DNA of 40,490 nt from assembly GCA_945883725.1 (NCBI GenBank), contig CAMCXZ010000008.1:1-40490 (forward strand). The letters are read 5' to 3'. How positions within the stretch are numbered: position 1 is the first letter of the stretch; each line of letters starts with the position of its first letter. The stretch comes from Bifidobacterium breve (GTDB lineage Bacteria > Actinomycetota > Actinomycetes > Nanopelagicales > Nanopelagicaceae). The notes beneath the pieces were generated by a model. That model had not been told where the DNA came from. It did no database searches and worked only from the letters and a program-made list of their open reading frames with translations. Made by a program: the position numbers and the translations under genes. This document shows, piece by piece, positions 24,534-32,334 of this stretch.

Positions 24534-25488
24534 TCGTAATTTTGTGCGTTTCTTTAACACCAGCAAATAGATCAGTAACACTTGGCCCAGTTATTGAGAT
24601 CAAGCAGGTTCCTTTTTTCAGCGCAGTTACTTTGCTGCCAACAACTCGGCAAGTTTTACTCGAAGTTTTAAACTTAAGTTTCTCGCCAAATAAGCTCTCG
24701 TTTTTCAATACAACGCTTTTAGAAGTTTTCAATGTGGTCGGGTATGCCTTATGCAAGATTCCATCTTTGCCAGTAGTTAAATAAATCGGGAAATGAACTT
24801 CAATTGGGCCGTAGGTAGCGTTGCCAGGCGAGCTCACACCAATATCGCAGGCACCAGTACCTTTAAGCGCGGTCACAACGCCATCAACTAATGTGCAGGC
24901 TGGTGCATATGACTTATAGGTCAATGCAGCTCCTGATTTAGCACTTGCTAGCAGCAGTCCCGGAGCTCGGTAAGTCATCGTAATTGGCTTACTTTGACTC
25001 AAGGTGACGCCACCGATTGAAGCTGTGATTTCGTCGCTAACTAAGGTAGGTGTGTTGTCACCGCCCTTAAAGGTAAGTGCGATGAAGTTATCTTCGCTGA
25101 AATCTGTGCCGTTGTTATGGTCGTAACGAATATAGATACCGCAAGAAACTTTGCGACAGTCAACCTCTTCACCAGAACGGGTTTTATAACTTGCTGCCGG
25201 CTTGAACACAATATTGGCAGTTGGGGCAAAGCTTGCACCACGCTCGGTTGAGATCCAGAGTTGGGCCGCATCATTACAAGTGGTCGGACGAGTTGGTCCA
25301 GTTGGCGCTGTGCACTGCAGGAAGTAAAGGCCAGCCTTAGTTGGAAATTCGCTGATCGATAAGTTAATTGTTGGCGCAGCCGATAAGTCAGTAAGCGGTC
25401 CGCCGACAACTTTGGCTTGAGCGTTAGCGGCAGTCGGTGCGACCAATAGTCCTGCGACTACGAACACGGCCAGAATTATTTTTTTCAA
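24526..25488 (-). CDS. Secreted protein: neocarzinostatin-like domain plus Ig-like repeats
   Basis: A 320-residue exported protein with a signal peptide (MKKIILAVFVVAGLLVAP, cleavage near ANAQA, residue 24). Residues about 30-170 hold a domain with the pattern AGLYFLQC, LWIS, VDCRKVSCGIYIRYDHNN and IALTF. It resembles the neocarzinostatin-type Ig fold and the beta modules that accompany haem-transport HtaA proteins. Residues about 175-320 contain two short repeats ending in CTLVDGVVTALKGTGACDI and CRVVGSKVTALKKGTCLISI, typical of secreted Ig-like modules. The start is TTG 25488 with AGGAG six bases upstream, which overlaps the stop of the preceding gene; the two form an operon. The divergent haem ABC genes suggest a surface haem-handling role, by context only. 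Confidence 0.82.
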   Translation of the reverse strand: MKKIILAVFVVAGLLVAPTAANAQAKVVGGPLTDLSAAPTINLSISEFPTKAGLYFLQCTAPTGPTRPTTCNDAAQLWISTERGASFAPTANIVFKPAASYKTRSGEEVDCRKVSCGIYIRYDHNNGTDFSEDNFIALTFKGGDNTPTLVSDEITASIGGVTLSQSKPITMTYRAPGLLLASAKSGAALTYKSYAPACTLVDGVVTALKGTGACDIGVSSPGNATYGPIEVHFPIYLTTGKDGILHKAYPTTLKTSKSVVLKNESLFGEKLKFKTSSKTCRVVGSKVTALKKGTCLISITGPSVTDLFAGVKETHKITIK

Positions 25489-25497
25489 TTGGATCTC

Positions 25498-25977
25498 CTA
25501 TTTGAAAGTAATCGGTAAATAAAGGTCAAAGCTTCGATCTTGACTTCTTAAATGATCTGCTCTTACAGTTACAGCGCACTTAACTTTTTTGCAGTCAAAC
25601 TTGCCAATCTTCTTACTCATTCTGATTTTGTAGCTAAACCGGCCACCTGGCTTAAACGGATCTGCTAATCCGATTCCATATGGTGGCGGGTTTGAGGAAA
25701 TCCAAAATGAACCTTCGCCAACGCCAGCCTTGTTTACCCCACCGCCGCATGGGGTTGGCGGTAATCCTTTTTTGGGAACCACACAAATAGCTAAATAGAT
25801 TCCAACACTTTCATCAAAGCGTTTTCCGGTTACGGTGATAACTGCTTTATCTGCAACTATCGTTGCTGAAGCGGTAAGAGTTTGTCCTAGTTCACCAGTA
25901 ATGGATTTGCTGGCAGCGTATGAGTTTTGTGGCAGCGCTAGGCTTAAAAGTAGGCTCAAAATAAGCACTTTACGCAT
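25498..25977 (-). CDS. Secreted small protein with neocarzinostatin-like domain
   Basis: A 159-residue exported protein. I place the start at ATG 25977, where a signal peptide begins (MRKVLILSLLLSLALPQ, cleavage near SYAAS); the longer open frame upstream has no signal-like sequence. The mature part is a single domain with SVGIYLAICVVPKK, SFWISSN, FDCKKVKCAVTVRADHLRSQ and LYLPITF. The order of motifs is the same as in the first domain of the next gene. Two conserved cysteines (FDC and VKC) and a DH pair recur in both. It is the first gene of a two-gene operon divergent from hmuT. It may be a surface ligand-binding or haem-relay protein; that is inference from neighbours. Confidence 0.8.
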   Translation of the reverse strand: MRKVLILSLLLSLALPQNSYAASKSITGELGQTLTASATIVADKAVITVTGKRFDESVGIYLAICVVPKKGLPPTPCGGGVNKAGVGEGSFWISSNPPPYGIGLADPFKPGGRFSYKIRMSKKIGKFDCKKVKCAVTVRADHLRSQDRSFDLYLPITFK

Positions 25978-26012
25978 ATGCAAACCGTAGTACCCGCACG
26001 TTAAAACGTTAG

Positions 26013-26037
26013 CCGACAAAACATTCGTATCTGTCGG
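26013..26037. promoter_or_regulatory. Inverted repeat in the divergent region between the secreted-protein operon and hmuT
   Basis: CCGACA (26013-26018) and TGTCGG (26032-26037) form a 6-bp inverted repeat with a 13-base gap, in the 84-base region that must hold both divergent promoters. It could be a regulator site. It does not match the DtxR/IdeR or Fur consensus as I know them. Confidence 0.3.
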
Positions 26038-26061
26038 GTGAATTTTTGACACAATATCCAA

Positions 26062-27003
26062 ATGCGTCGGATGCCAACTTTAAAAGTAATGGCGCTCACA
26101 CTTATGCCGATTTTATTGCTCACAGCATGTGCTCAGAGTGAATCAAGTCTGCAAAACGTAATTACGCAAAGCGATGTAACTAGCGTTTCCGTAACACCAG
26201 TTGAGAAATTAATTGATGTGCGGATTGTGGCACTGGCAAATGGCGCCGCTGAATTAATTTCGGCAATGGGATATCAAGATAATTTAGTTGGTCGAGATAT
26301 TGCTAGCAGCACAGCTAAGTTAAAAGATGTTCCGCTAGTTACCTCAGGGCATCAAGTAATTCCAGAGACCATTATTGCCCTGGAACCGACGCTGGTAATT
26401 GTTGATGATGCAACAGGGCCAAGTAGCGCGATTACTCAATTAAAAGCAGCCGGAATCCGCGTAGTTAGTATTTCGCAAAGTTGGAACTTGGCTGAATTAG
26501 TTATCAAGGTTGAGCAGATTGGTGTTGCTCTCGGTACCCCGCAGAGTGCAGCCCTGTTAAAAAATGTGCTCTCAGAATCTGTTACTGGAAATTTAGTTGG
26601 GGTAAGTCAGACTGAGGAGCGGTTAAAAATTGCGTTCCTTTACTTGCGCGGAACAAGTTCGATCTACTTAGTTGGCGGGCAAGGCTCAGGGGCTGATTAC
26701 TTAATCAATGCCACTGGAGCCATAGATGTCGGGGCTCAAAAGTTAGATAAGCCCTTTACGCCGCTAACAGCTGAAACAATGGCGCTGCTAAATCCAGACT
26801 TAATTTTGGTAATGATTGGCGGGCTGGAATCTGTTGGGGGAGTATCTGGTCTAGTTGAATTGCCTGGTATCGCTCAAACAACTGCTGGAAAGAATCGCCA
26901 AGTGATAGCCGTTGATGACTCGCTTCTTTTAAGTTTTGGGCCCCGAACTCCATCTCTGATTGAGAAATTGGCTGCGGCCTTCGGAGTGATAGCAAATGCG
27001 TAG
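26062..27003 (+). CDS. hmuT: Haem-type ABC transporter substrate-binding lipoprotein HmuT
   Basis: A 313-residue cluster-A binding protein of the HmuT type. The lipoprotein signal has lipobox LLTAC with Cys23. The first lobe carries VTSGHQVIPETIIALEPT, the usual HmuT GH...P-E motif with His97 as the likely haem ligand. The second lobe has FLYLRG and IYLVGGQGSGADYLINATGA, which match actinobacterial HmuT closely. It hands haem to the HmuUV importer, whose genes overlap downstream. A possible -10 (CACAAT) ends six bases before the ATG. An internal ATG at 26071 is an alternative start. Confidence 0.88.
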   Translation: MRRMPTLKVMALTLMPILLLTACAQSESSLQNVITQSDVTSVSVTPVEKLIDVRIVALANGAAELISAMGYQDNLVGRDIASSTAKLKDVPLVTSGHQVIPETIIALEPTLVIVDDATGPSSAITQLKAAGIRVVSISQSWNLAELVIKVEQIGVALGTPQSAALLKNVLSESVTGNLVGVSQTEERLKIAFLYLRGTSSIYLVGGQGSGADYLINATGAIDVGAQKLDKPFTPLTAETMALLNPDLILVMIGGLESVGGVSGLVELPGIAQTTAGKNRQVIAVDDSLLLSFGPRTPSLIEKLAAAFGVIANA

Positions 27004-27994
27004 CCGCAACGTTTTTCTGATGATAAACCTAGTTTTTCTACTCGCGATGCTCTTTGTTTCCTTAAGTGTTGGCGCAACCCAAATAGATGGCTTGTTTTCA
27101 GCTTTGTTGCACCCTAGCGCCAATACCAGTGCGGCCGAAATACTTTGGCAGATTCGCGTTCCTCGCATTGTGACCGCGCTAATTGTCGGCGCAGCGCTCG
27201 GTATTGCTGGCGCACTTGCACAAGGCGCTACCAATAATCCGTTAGCTGAACCGGCAATTTTAGGAACTTCAGCAGGAGCTGCCTTAGCCGTGGTACTTGG
27301 CGTACTGGCAAACGCTGTCGTGATTGGTTCAATCGGAGCTATGGCGATAGCTGCCTTTGGCGCACTTTTGGCAACACTTCTGACGTTGCGCTTTGCCACA
27401 CTAGATCGCAATGTGTCACCACTTAATTTAGTCATAATCGGGCTTTCGTTATCTGCCACAATCTCGGCGATCGTTGGCCTCTTAACAACTGCGGTTTCAA
27501 GATCAGATGCCAGATCAATTTCGTTTTGGAGTTTTGGCTCCCTTGCTTTAACTAATTCGAACGACTTAATTCCGTTACTTGCTTTTTTAGTAGCCGGAAT
27601 CGCGATCGCACTCTGGATTTCACCGAAGTTAGATTTACTTTCACTTGGCGATACAACTGCCAGGCATCTAGGTATTGATCCGCGAAAAGTTCGACGAATT
27701 GCGTTAATTGCTCTGGCGATTTTAATTGGCGCAGCAGTTAGTACCGTTGGCACAATCTCTTTCTTAGGTTTAGCTGCCCCGCATATTGCGCGGCTAATTG
27801 GCGGACCAAAACATCGGCCACTAATTCTGCAGAGCGCGTTGCTTGGAGCCACAATTTTGTTGATTGCCGATACGTTAGCTCGCAACATCGCCGCCCCGAA
27901 TGAGTTAAACGTTGGTCTTTTTACCGCCCTCATTGGGGCTCCGATTCTGGCGATCTTGGTGCGCAATCGTCAAAGCAGTTGGAGCCAGTCATGA
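26996..27994 (+). CDS. hmuU: Haem/iron-chelate ABC permease HmuU (FecCD family)
   Basis: A 332-residue FecCD-type permease with about nine or ten hydrophobic helices. Family motifs include RVPRIVTALIVGAALGIAGA, TNNPLAEPAILGTSAGAALA and the cytoplasmic loop ARHLGIDPRKVRR that contacts the ATPase, then GTISFLGLAAPHIARLIGG. It overlaps hmuT by eight bases and hmuV by four (ATGA), which indicates one operon and coupled translation. Substrate assignment follows from HmuT. Confidence 0.92.
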   Translation: MRSRNVFLMINLVFLLAMLFVSLSVGATQIDGLFSALLHPSANTSAAEILWQIRVPRIVTALIVGAALGIAGALAQGATNNPLAEPAILGTSAGAALAVVLGVLANAVVIGSIGAMAIAAFGALLATLLTLRFATLDRNVSPLNLVIIGLSLSATISAIVGLLTTAVSRSDARSISFWSFGSLALTNSNDLIPLLAFLVAGIAIALWISPKLDLLSLGDTTARHLGIDPRKVRRIALIALAILIGAAVSTVGTISFLGLAAPHIARLIGGPKHRPLILQSALLGATILLIADTLARNIAAPNELNVGLFTALIGAPILAILVRNRQSSWSQS

Positions 27995-28599
27995 TTTCAA
28001 TTAAATCAATCTCGGTCTCTCGTGGTACCGCCAAAGTGATTAAGGACGTTAGCGCTGAATTTAAGGCGGGCACGATCACGGCAATTATCGGGCCAAATGG
28101 CTGTGGCAAAAGCACGCTACTCGCCGCCATTGCAGGCGATCTGCCGTTAACAAGTGGTGCGATTTCGTTATATGAGAAAGATTTACAAAGTTATCAGATT
28201 GCTGACTTAGCGAAATTGCGTAGCGTAGTTCTACAGCAACCAGCATTTAATTTAGCTTTTACAGTCCAAGAAGTTCTCGCAATGGCGCGCACTGCTGGTT
28301 CAACACTTGAGAGTGAAACTGCTGCAATTATCAAACTAGCTATTAGCGAATTAGCTGATCGAAAAGTCACCCAGTTATCGGGCGGTGAAAAACAGCGCGT
28401 TGCTATTGCATTGGCTATTGCAGTTGATGCACCAGTTCTGTTACTAGATGAACCACTTGCTGCCCAAGATGTTGAGAGCACTGAACGAATTATTGATCTA
28501 ATTAAGGCAGAGGCAGAAGCCGGAAAAACAATTATCTTGGTGGCTCATGTGCCAGAGTCAGAATTAAATTGGTGCGATCAAATCATTAAGAATTTCTAA
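27991..28599 (+). CDS. hmuV: Haem ABC transporter ATP-binding protein HmuV
   Basis: A 202-residue ATPase with Walker A GPNGCGKST, signature LSGGEKQRVAIALAI, Walker B VLLLDEPLAA and H-loop VAHVPESE. The start is ATG 27991 (ATGA overlap with hmuU), served by GGAG at 27981-27984; a TTG at 27979 lies in frame upstream. The protein is shorter than the usual 250 or so residues of HmuV/FecE, ending soon after the H-loop, but all catalytic motifs are present. Its last 36 bases overlap the 3' end of the convergent Nudix gene. Confidence 0.9.
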   Translation: MISIKSISVSRGTAKVIKDVSAEFKAGTITAIIGPNGCGKSTLLAAIAGDLPLTSGAISLYEKDLQSYQIADLAKLRSVVLQQPAFNLAFTVQEVLAMARTAGSTLESETAAIIKLAISELADRKVTQLSGGEKQRVAIALAIAVDAPVLLLDEPLAAQDVESTERIIDLIKAEAEAGKTIILVAHVPESELNWCDQIIKNF

Positions 28600-29025
28600 A
28601 ACCTGCGGCCAAGTTTTCGCAAAACTCGGATGTAGATCTAATTCAGTAACTTCTTGCCAATGGACCCAGCGCACTTCATGGGATTCATCATTTAACTCAC
28701 GTGCCACTAACTCTGTTGAAGCAGTTGCCAACACTGTGTCATAGCGCCAGTTGCCATGAAGGTCAGAAAAAGTAGTAATCGGTTGAATGAGGGCTGGATC
28801 AATGCCAGTTTCTTCAACTGCTTCGCGCACAGCGGCTTGGATTATGGTTTCGTGGGAATCACGAGCACCACCCGGAATCCCCCAGGTGTCTCCGTTATGC
28901 ACCCATGGTGCACGATGTTGCAGCAATAAATGTTGGTCGCGAATTAGTAACAAGCCAGCTGCGCCATGTTTTCCCCAATGGCGATTACCGCAGTCACATT
29001 CGACCCAACCATCTCCATCACGCAT
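28564..29025 (-). CDS. Nudix hydrolase
   Basis: A protein of about 153 residues with a complete Nudix box: GGARDSHETIIQAAVREAVE continuing ETG, matching G-x5-E-x7-REU-x-EE-x-G. It should hydrolyse a nucleoside diphosphate linked to another group; the substrate cannot be told. A short N-terminal block with CDCG precedes the domain. The start is ATG 29025; a GTG at 29031 is also possible. It is convergent with hmuV and overlaps it by 36 bases, so either the two messages overlap or one C-terminus tolerated extension. Confidence 0.88.
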   Translation of the reverse strand: MRDGDGWVECDCGNRHWGKHGAAGLLLIRDQHLLLQHRAPWVHNGDTWGIPGGARDSHETIIQAAVREAVEETGIDPALIQPITTFSDLHGNWRYDTVLATASTELVARELNDESHEVRWVHWQEVTELDLHPSFAKTWPQVLEILNDLIAPI

Positions 29026-29096
29026 AGCCACAGTTCTAGGCTCTCACATCATCCACACTTTTGCAGGGTGCGCAGATCGTGGGTGATATTCGAACC

Positions 29097-29102
29097 TAGT
29101 CT
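29097..29102 (+). promoter_or_regulatory. -10 element before the PKD protein gene, probable leaderless start
   Basis: TAGTCT ends six bases before the ATG at 29109, with no ribosome site between. The -35 region is not recognisable. Confidence 0.35.
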
Positions 29103-29108
29103 GCGCAG

Positions 29109-29858
29109 ATGCGAAAACTACCGATCTACCTGCTTTTAACCCTGCTAATACCGTTCGGCACAGCTAGCGCTGCGAACTGTGAGAGCACCGCCTGTATCGA
29201 TGTTTATACCCAAGATGGCCAGATCATTATTGAAGGCAAGAAAGGCAGCGGCCCTAAGGTCAAGCCACGAGTAGCTAAACCGCCAACTCCTAAAGTAATT
29301 CCACCAAAGCCAATTTTTCCAGAGTTGATTCCGCGTCCAACAGCTACACCTAAGCCAACTCCGAAGCGAACCTATAAGCCACGAGCTAAGTCAACAGTTA
29401 AACCATCACTTAAACCATCACTTAAACCAAAAGTTTCCAGTTCAGTTTCCTTAAATGATCGCTTAATAAAATTATTACCTACCGGTGGCATTGCATATCA
29501 ACCTGAAGCCGAACCGCTGGTAAATGTGCCGATCTTTTTCTGGAGTGATCTGCCAACTCAATTCGCAACTCGCGTGACAGTGGTGGGCGAAGTAGTAGAT
29601 GTGTTATTGCGTCCAGGTTTTGTTTGGAGTTTTGGCGATGGAACTTTCTTAAGCACCACTGATCCGGGCGGGCCATATCCAAATGGCAAAATCAAACATA
29701 CATACAAGAATCCGGGTATCTACCCAATTATTTTAGTGCAGAGCTGGAACGGTCACTGGACCCACAATGGCACTACCCGAGCAATTACTGGCACGATCAA
29801 GACCACAGTTTTTGCCGTTGTAACGGTAGTAATTGCGCCAACTCGCTTTATGTTTTAG
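29109..29858 (+). CDS. Secreted PKD-domain protein with Pro/Lys-rich linker
   Basis: A 249-residue exported protein. A signal peptide covers residues 1-21 (LLLTLLIPFGTASA). Two cysteines follow at once (NCESTACIDVYTQDG), likely disulfide bonded. A linker rich in proline and lysine spans about residues 45-110. The C-terminal part has a PKD-like fold signature, WSFGDGTFLSTTDPGGPYP and HTYKNPGIYPI. It is probably a cell-surface or wall-associated protein; the function is unknown. It is divergent from the Nudix gene. The linker includes a 12-base tandem repeat. Confidence 0.82.
   Translation: MRKLPIYLLLTLLIPFGTASAANCESTACIDVYTQDGQIIIEGKKGSGPKVKPRVAKPPTPKVIPPKPIFPELIPRPTATPKPTPKRTYKPRAKSTVKPSLKPSLKPKVSSSVSLNDRLIKLLPTGGIAYQPEAEPLVNVPIFFWSDLPTQFATRVTVVGEVVDVLLRPGFVWSFGDGTFLSTTDPGGPYPNGKIKHTYKNPGIYPIILVQSWNGHWTHNGTTRAITGTIKTTVFAVVTVVIAPTRFMF
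29398..29429 (+). repeat. 12-base tandem repeat in the PKD protein linker
   Basis: TTAAACCATCAC occurs at 29398-29409 and 29410-29421, followed by a partial third copy. It encodes KPSL units in the linker, so copy number may vary between strains. Confidence 0.6.
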
Positions 29859-29906
29859 TCATCCACAGCATTTAGCTAATTTTAGAAATCAGTCAGTTCG
29901 TTAACT

Positions 29907-29912
29907 TAGGTT
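29907..29912 (+). promoter_or_regulatory. -10 element before the DUF4192 gene, probable leaderless start
   Basis: TAGGTT ends seven bases before the ATG at 29920. A ribosome site is not evident in the intervening bases. A -35 element is unclear. Confidence 0.3.
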
Positions 29913-29919
29913 CACAGGC

Positions 29920-30924
29920 ATGACAACACTTACTTCTCCGCACGACTTACTAGCTGCAATTCCATTTCTGATCGGCTATCACCCAAGTGATTCGCTGGTT
30001 TTAGTGGCCATCAAGGGCGACCTAGTTTCAATGGCTATGCGCGTTGATTATCCGCAAAATGAAAATACTGATGCTTATGATTTATTGGCACACCACTTAA
30101 AGCTTGATGGGGCCGATGCCGCACTTATGTTGGCTTATGTCCCAAGTGATCAGCCCGACCAGCATGAAACTGGCGCTGGCGTGCTGAGCCATATGGCGAT
30201 TTCGTTAGCAAAGAACACAATTGCGATCCGGGAATCAATTGAAGTAATTGGCAACCGTTGGCGTTCAGTTATTTGCGAAGATATTTCATGTTGTCCACCC
30301 GAAGGCAATGTGTTGCCAGATTTTGATAGTTCCAGAGTGGCGGCTGAACAAGTAATGGCAGGACGCACGTTGCCATTTATCGATGTTTCAAAATTGGCTG
30401 ATTCAATTGCGGCGCTACCAAATATTGGCATCGAGTTCATCGCTCAAGTGGAAAGCTATTTTGTGCACGAAGATTCGCCAGACCTAATTGAAAAACAACG
30501 AGATGGCGCAACTGCCGTTGTTGATTTAGGCCAACTATATGAATTTGGTCGCGGAAGTAGTGATCCAGATTTAGTAGCGCAGGTAATCGGTCGCTTATCT
30601 GATATTCAAGTGCGTGACTTTGCACTCGGCATTCATAAGGCTGAAAACATTGAGGCCTATTGGACAATGTGGAAAGAGTTATTGCGCATTGCACCAGTTG
30701 GTTATGTCGCACCGATTGCTTCAATCTTTGCAGCCGTGGCATATGAATCTGGCCAAGGCGCATTGGCGCATAAAGCAATCGATCGCGCTTTAATTGATAA
30801 CCCCGGGTACTCACTGGCCTTGCTGCTACGCCGTGTCTTTAGCGCAGGCTGGCCAGCTGCAGCCTTTATCCAGATGCGCGAACAGTTACACCCGAAGGTG
30901 AAAAGCGCGATATTTTCAGGCTAA
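29920..30924 (+). CDS. DUF4192 domain-containing protein
   Basis: A 334-residue cytoplasmic protein of the actinobacterial DUF4192 family. Its hallmark N-terminus is SPHDLLAAIPFLIGYHPSDS followed by LVLVAIKGD, and the C-terminal part carries the conserved ALAHKAIDRALIDNPGYSLA segment before LLLRR. The function is unknown. The family is often found near the principal sigma factor gene in actinobacteria, and here it lies one gene upstream of it. Confidence 0.88.
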   Translation: MTTLTSPHDLLAAIPFLIGYHPSDSLVLVAIKGDLVSMAMRVDYPQNENTDAYDLLAHHLKLDGADAALMLAYVPSDQPDQHETGAGVLSHMAISLAKNTIAIRESIEVIGNRWRSVICEDISCCPPEGNVLPDFDSSRVAAEQVMAGRTLPFIDVSKLADSIAALPNIGIEFIAQVESYFVHEDSPDLIEKQRDGATAVVDLGQLYEFGRGSSDPDLVAQVIGRLSDIQVRDFALGIHKAENIEAYWTMWKELLRIAPVGYVAPIASIFAAVAYESGQGALAHKAIDRALIDNPGYSLALLLRRVFSAGWPAAAFIQMREQLHPKVKSAIFSG

Positions 30925-30942
30925 TTAGCCGCAGCAAAAGGG

Positions 30943-30972
30943 TTCGCAGCTGCGAGCGCCGCGAGTTATGAT
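30943..30972 (+). promoter_or_regulatory. Promoter of the metX riboswitch transcript
   Basis: TTCGCA at 30943-30948 and TATGAT at 30967-30972 are 18 bases apart. The predicted start is about 30979-30980, exactly where the riboswitch aptamer begins. Confidence 0.55.
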
Positions 30973-30979
30973 TTACCTA

Positions 30980-31090
30980 GGTCACGAGTTCTAGGTATTA
31001 GCCCCGGCTTACTAGACGGCAACCCTCCACCGCGGCGGGGTGCTCCGGGTGACGACCTGGTTCTGGTCTTAACTAGCTAGAGCAAGTGCG
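30980..31090 (+). promoter_or_regulatory. SAM-IV-type S-adenosylmethionine riboswitch
   Basis: The leader carries the conserved actinobacterial SAM aptamer core: GGTCACGAG at its start, GCCCCGGCTTACTAGACGG, then CAACCCTCCACCGCGGCGGG, GTGCTCCGGGTGACGACC. P2 is TCTAG (30990-30994) with CTAGA (31012-31016); the CC-CC/GGGG arm and a CCGG/CCGG pseudoknot are visible; GGTC/GACC closes P1. This is the SAM-IV class or its SAM-I/IV variant. SAM binding should lower expression of metX, which begins about 14 bases past the aptamer. A second CTAGA at 31077-31081 could compete for the P2 strand, a possible switching element. The aptamer end is approximate. Confidence 0.87.
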
Positions 31091-31103
31091 TTAAGGATTA
31101 TTT

Positions 31104-32207
31104 ATGGCAACTTCAGATAACGATTCGGCGAAACATCGCCATTTAGTAACGGGTGCCTGGCTCGAAGGTGATGATCCGGGTGATCGCAAGTTTATTAAGA
31201 TTCGCGATTTAACACTTGAGTCTGGTGTTGTTCTACCCGACATCACAATCGCATATCAAACTTGGGGCCAGCTAAATGAAACCAAAGACAATGTAATTTT
31301 AGTAAATCATGCAATGACTGGTTGGTCTGATGTTCCTGGCTGGTGGCCACAAATGGTGGGCCCCGGTTTACCGTTTGATACCAATAAATTTTATGTGGTT
31401 TGCCCAAATGTAATTGGTGGCTGTCAAGGAAGTACTGGGCCGTCTTCAATTGCACCCGATGGAAAACGTTGGGGTTCACGTTTCCCATTTCTAACAGTGC
31501 GCGACATGGTTGCAGCTGAAGTTAAATTTAGCGACGCCCTTGGAATTAAGAAATACAAATTAGCGGTTGGGCCATCTCTGGGTGGGATGCGTTCGCTGGA
31601 ATGGGCAGTGCAGCTACCAGAGCGCGTTGAAGCAATCTGCACAATTGGATCAAGCGCCGTTGCTACCGGAGATCAAATCGGAACTCACTCAATTCAAATT
31701 CGCGCAATTAAAAGTGATCAATATTTCAATGGCGGCGATTACTACGAGCAAGAGCAGGGGCCATACGAAGGTATGGGCATTGCCCGGCGCATAGCTCACC
31801 TGACTTACCGAACTGAATCTGAAATGGATGTTCGCTTTGGTCGCCAAATGCAAGGCGATGACACTGGTCGTTATGCCGTTGAGTCATACCTTGATCATCA
31901 AGCCCATAAGTTGGCTCATCGTTTTGATCCAAATACCTACATAATTTTGACCGATGCCATGAGCTCTCACGATATTGGGCGAGAGCGCGGGGGCGTGGAT
32001 AAGGCACTTGCCACCATCAAGATCCCGGTAACTGTTGTCTCAATTGATACCGACCGCCTCTTTACCCCGCGGTTACAGGCCGAAATTGCCGAACTTACGC
32101 CTACGGCTCAACCTGTGGTTGAGATTTCTTCACCTTTTGGCCATGACGGCTTCTTGGTCGAAGTTGATGCCGTTGGCGATGTAATTCGAGGGATCTTAAA
32201 TAAATAG
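31104..32207 (+). CDS. metX: Homoserine O-acyltransferase MetX
   Basis: A 367-residue alpha/beta-fold transferase that acylates homoserine (usually with acetyl-CoA) in the first committed step of methionine synthesis. The nucleophile is Ser158 in GPSLGGM, the acid is probably Asp317 in IDTDRLF, and the histidine is His347 in FGHDGF. The family block LVNHAMTGWSDVPGWW and NVIGGCQGSTGPSS is present. AAGGA at 31093-31097 serves the ATG. The upstream SAM riboswitch gives end-product control. Acetyl versus succinyl donor choice cannot be settled here. No metY lies next to it. Confidence 0.92.
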   Translation: MATSDNDSAKHRHLVTGAWLEGDDPGDRKFIKIRDLTLESGVVLPDITIAYQTWGQLNETKDNVILVNHAMTGWSDVPGWWPQMVGPGLPFDTNKFYVVCPNVIGGCQGSTGPSSIAPDGKRWGSRFPFLTVRDMVAAEVKFSDALGIKKYKLAVGPSLGGMRSLEWAVQLPERVEAICTIGSSAVATGDQIGTHSIQIRAIKSDQYFNGGDYYEQEQGPYEGMGIARRIAHLTYRTESEMDVRFGRQMQGDDTGRYAVESYLDHQAHKLAHRFDPNTYIILTDAMSSHDIGRERGGVDKALATIKIPVTVVSIDTDRLFTPRLQAEIAELTPTAQPVVEISSPFGHDGFLVEVDAVGDVIRGILNK

Positions 32208-32264
32208 TTTGCGAAAAGCGTCGAATTAGGGCATTTGGATGTGCATTTACCCCTGTGGACAAAT

Positions 32265-32270
32265 TATAAT
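32265..32270 (+). promoter_or_regulatory. -10 element of the sigA promoter
   Basis: TATAAT is a perfect -10 hexamer, giving a leader of about 58 bases before GTG 32335. No good -35 lies at 16-18 bases upstream; TTGGAT at 32235-32240 is too far. Confidence 0.5.
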
Positions 32271-32334
32271 ATAGCCATCGCCTTCGCGACCGAAAAGTTA
32301 AAAAATCGGGGCGCGAATCAAACAAAGGACTGCT

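Noticed and set aside
25978-26061. DtxR/IdeR or Fur box controlling hmuT
   Set aside because: TTAGCC occurs once, but I could not find a matching palindromic half; only the unrelated CCGACA/TGTCGG repeat is present.
26929-27966. Long minus-strand open frame (345 codons) across hmuU
   Set aside because: It is the complement of a well-supported FecCD permease gene; its translation is Ala/Pro/Ser/Thr-rich with no family motif.
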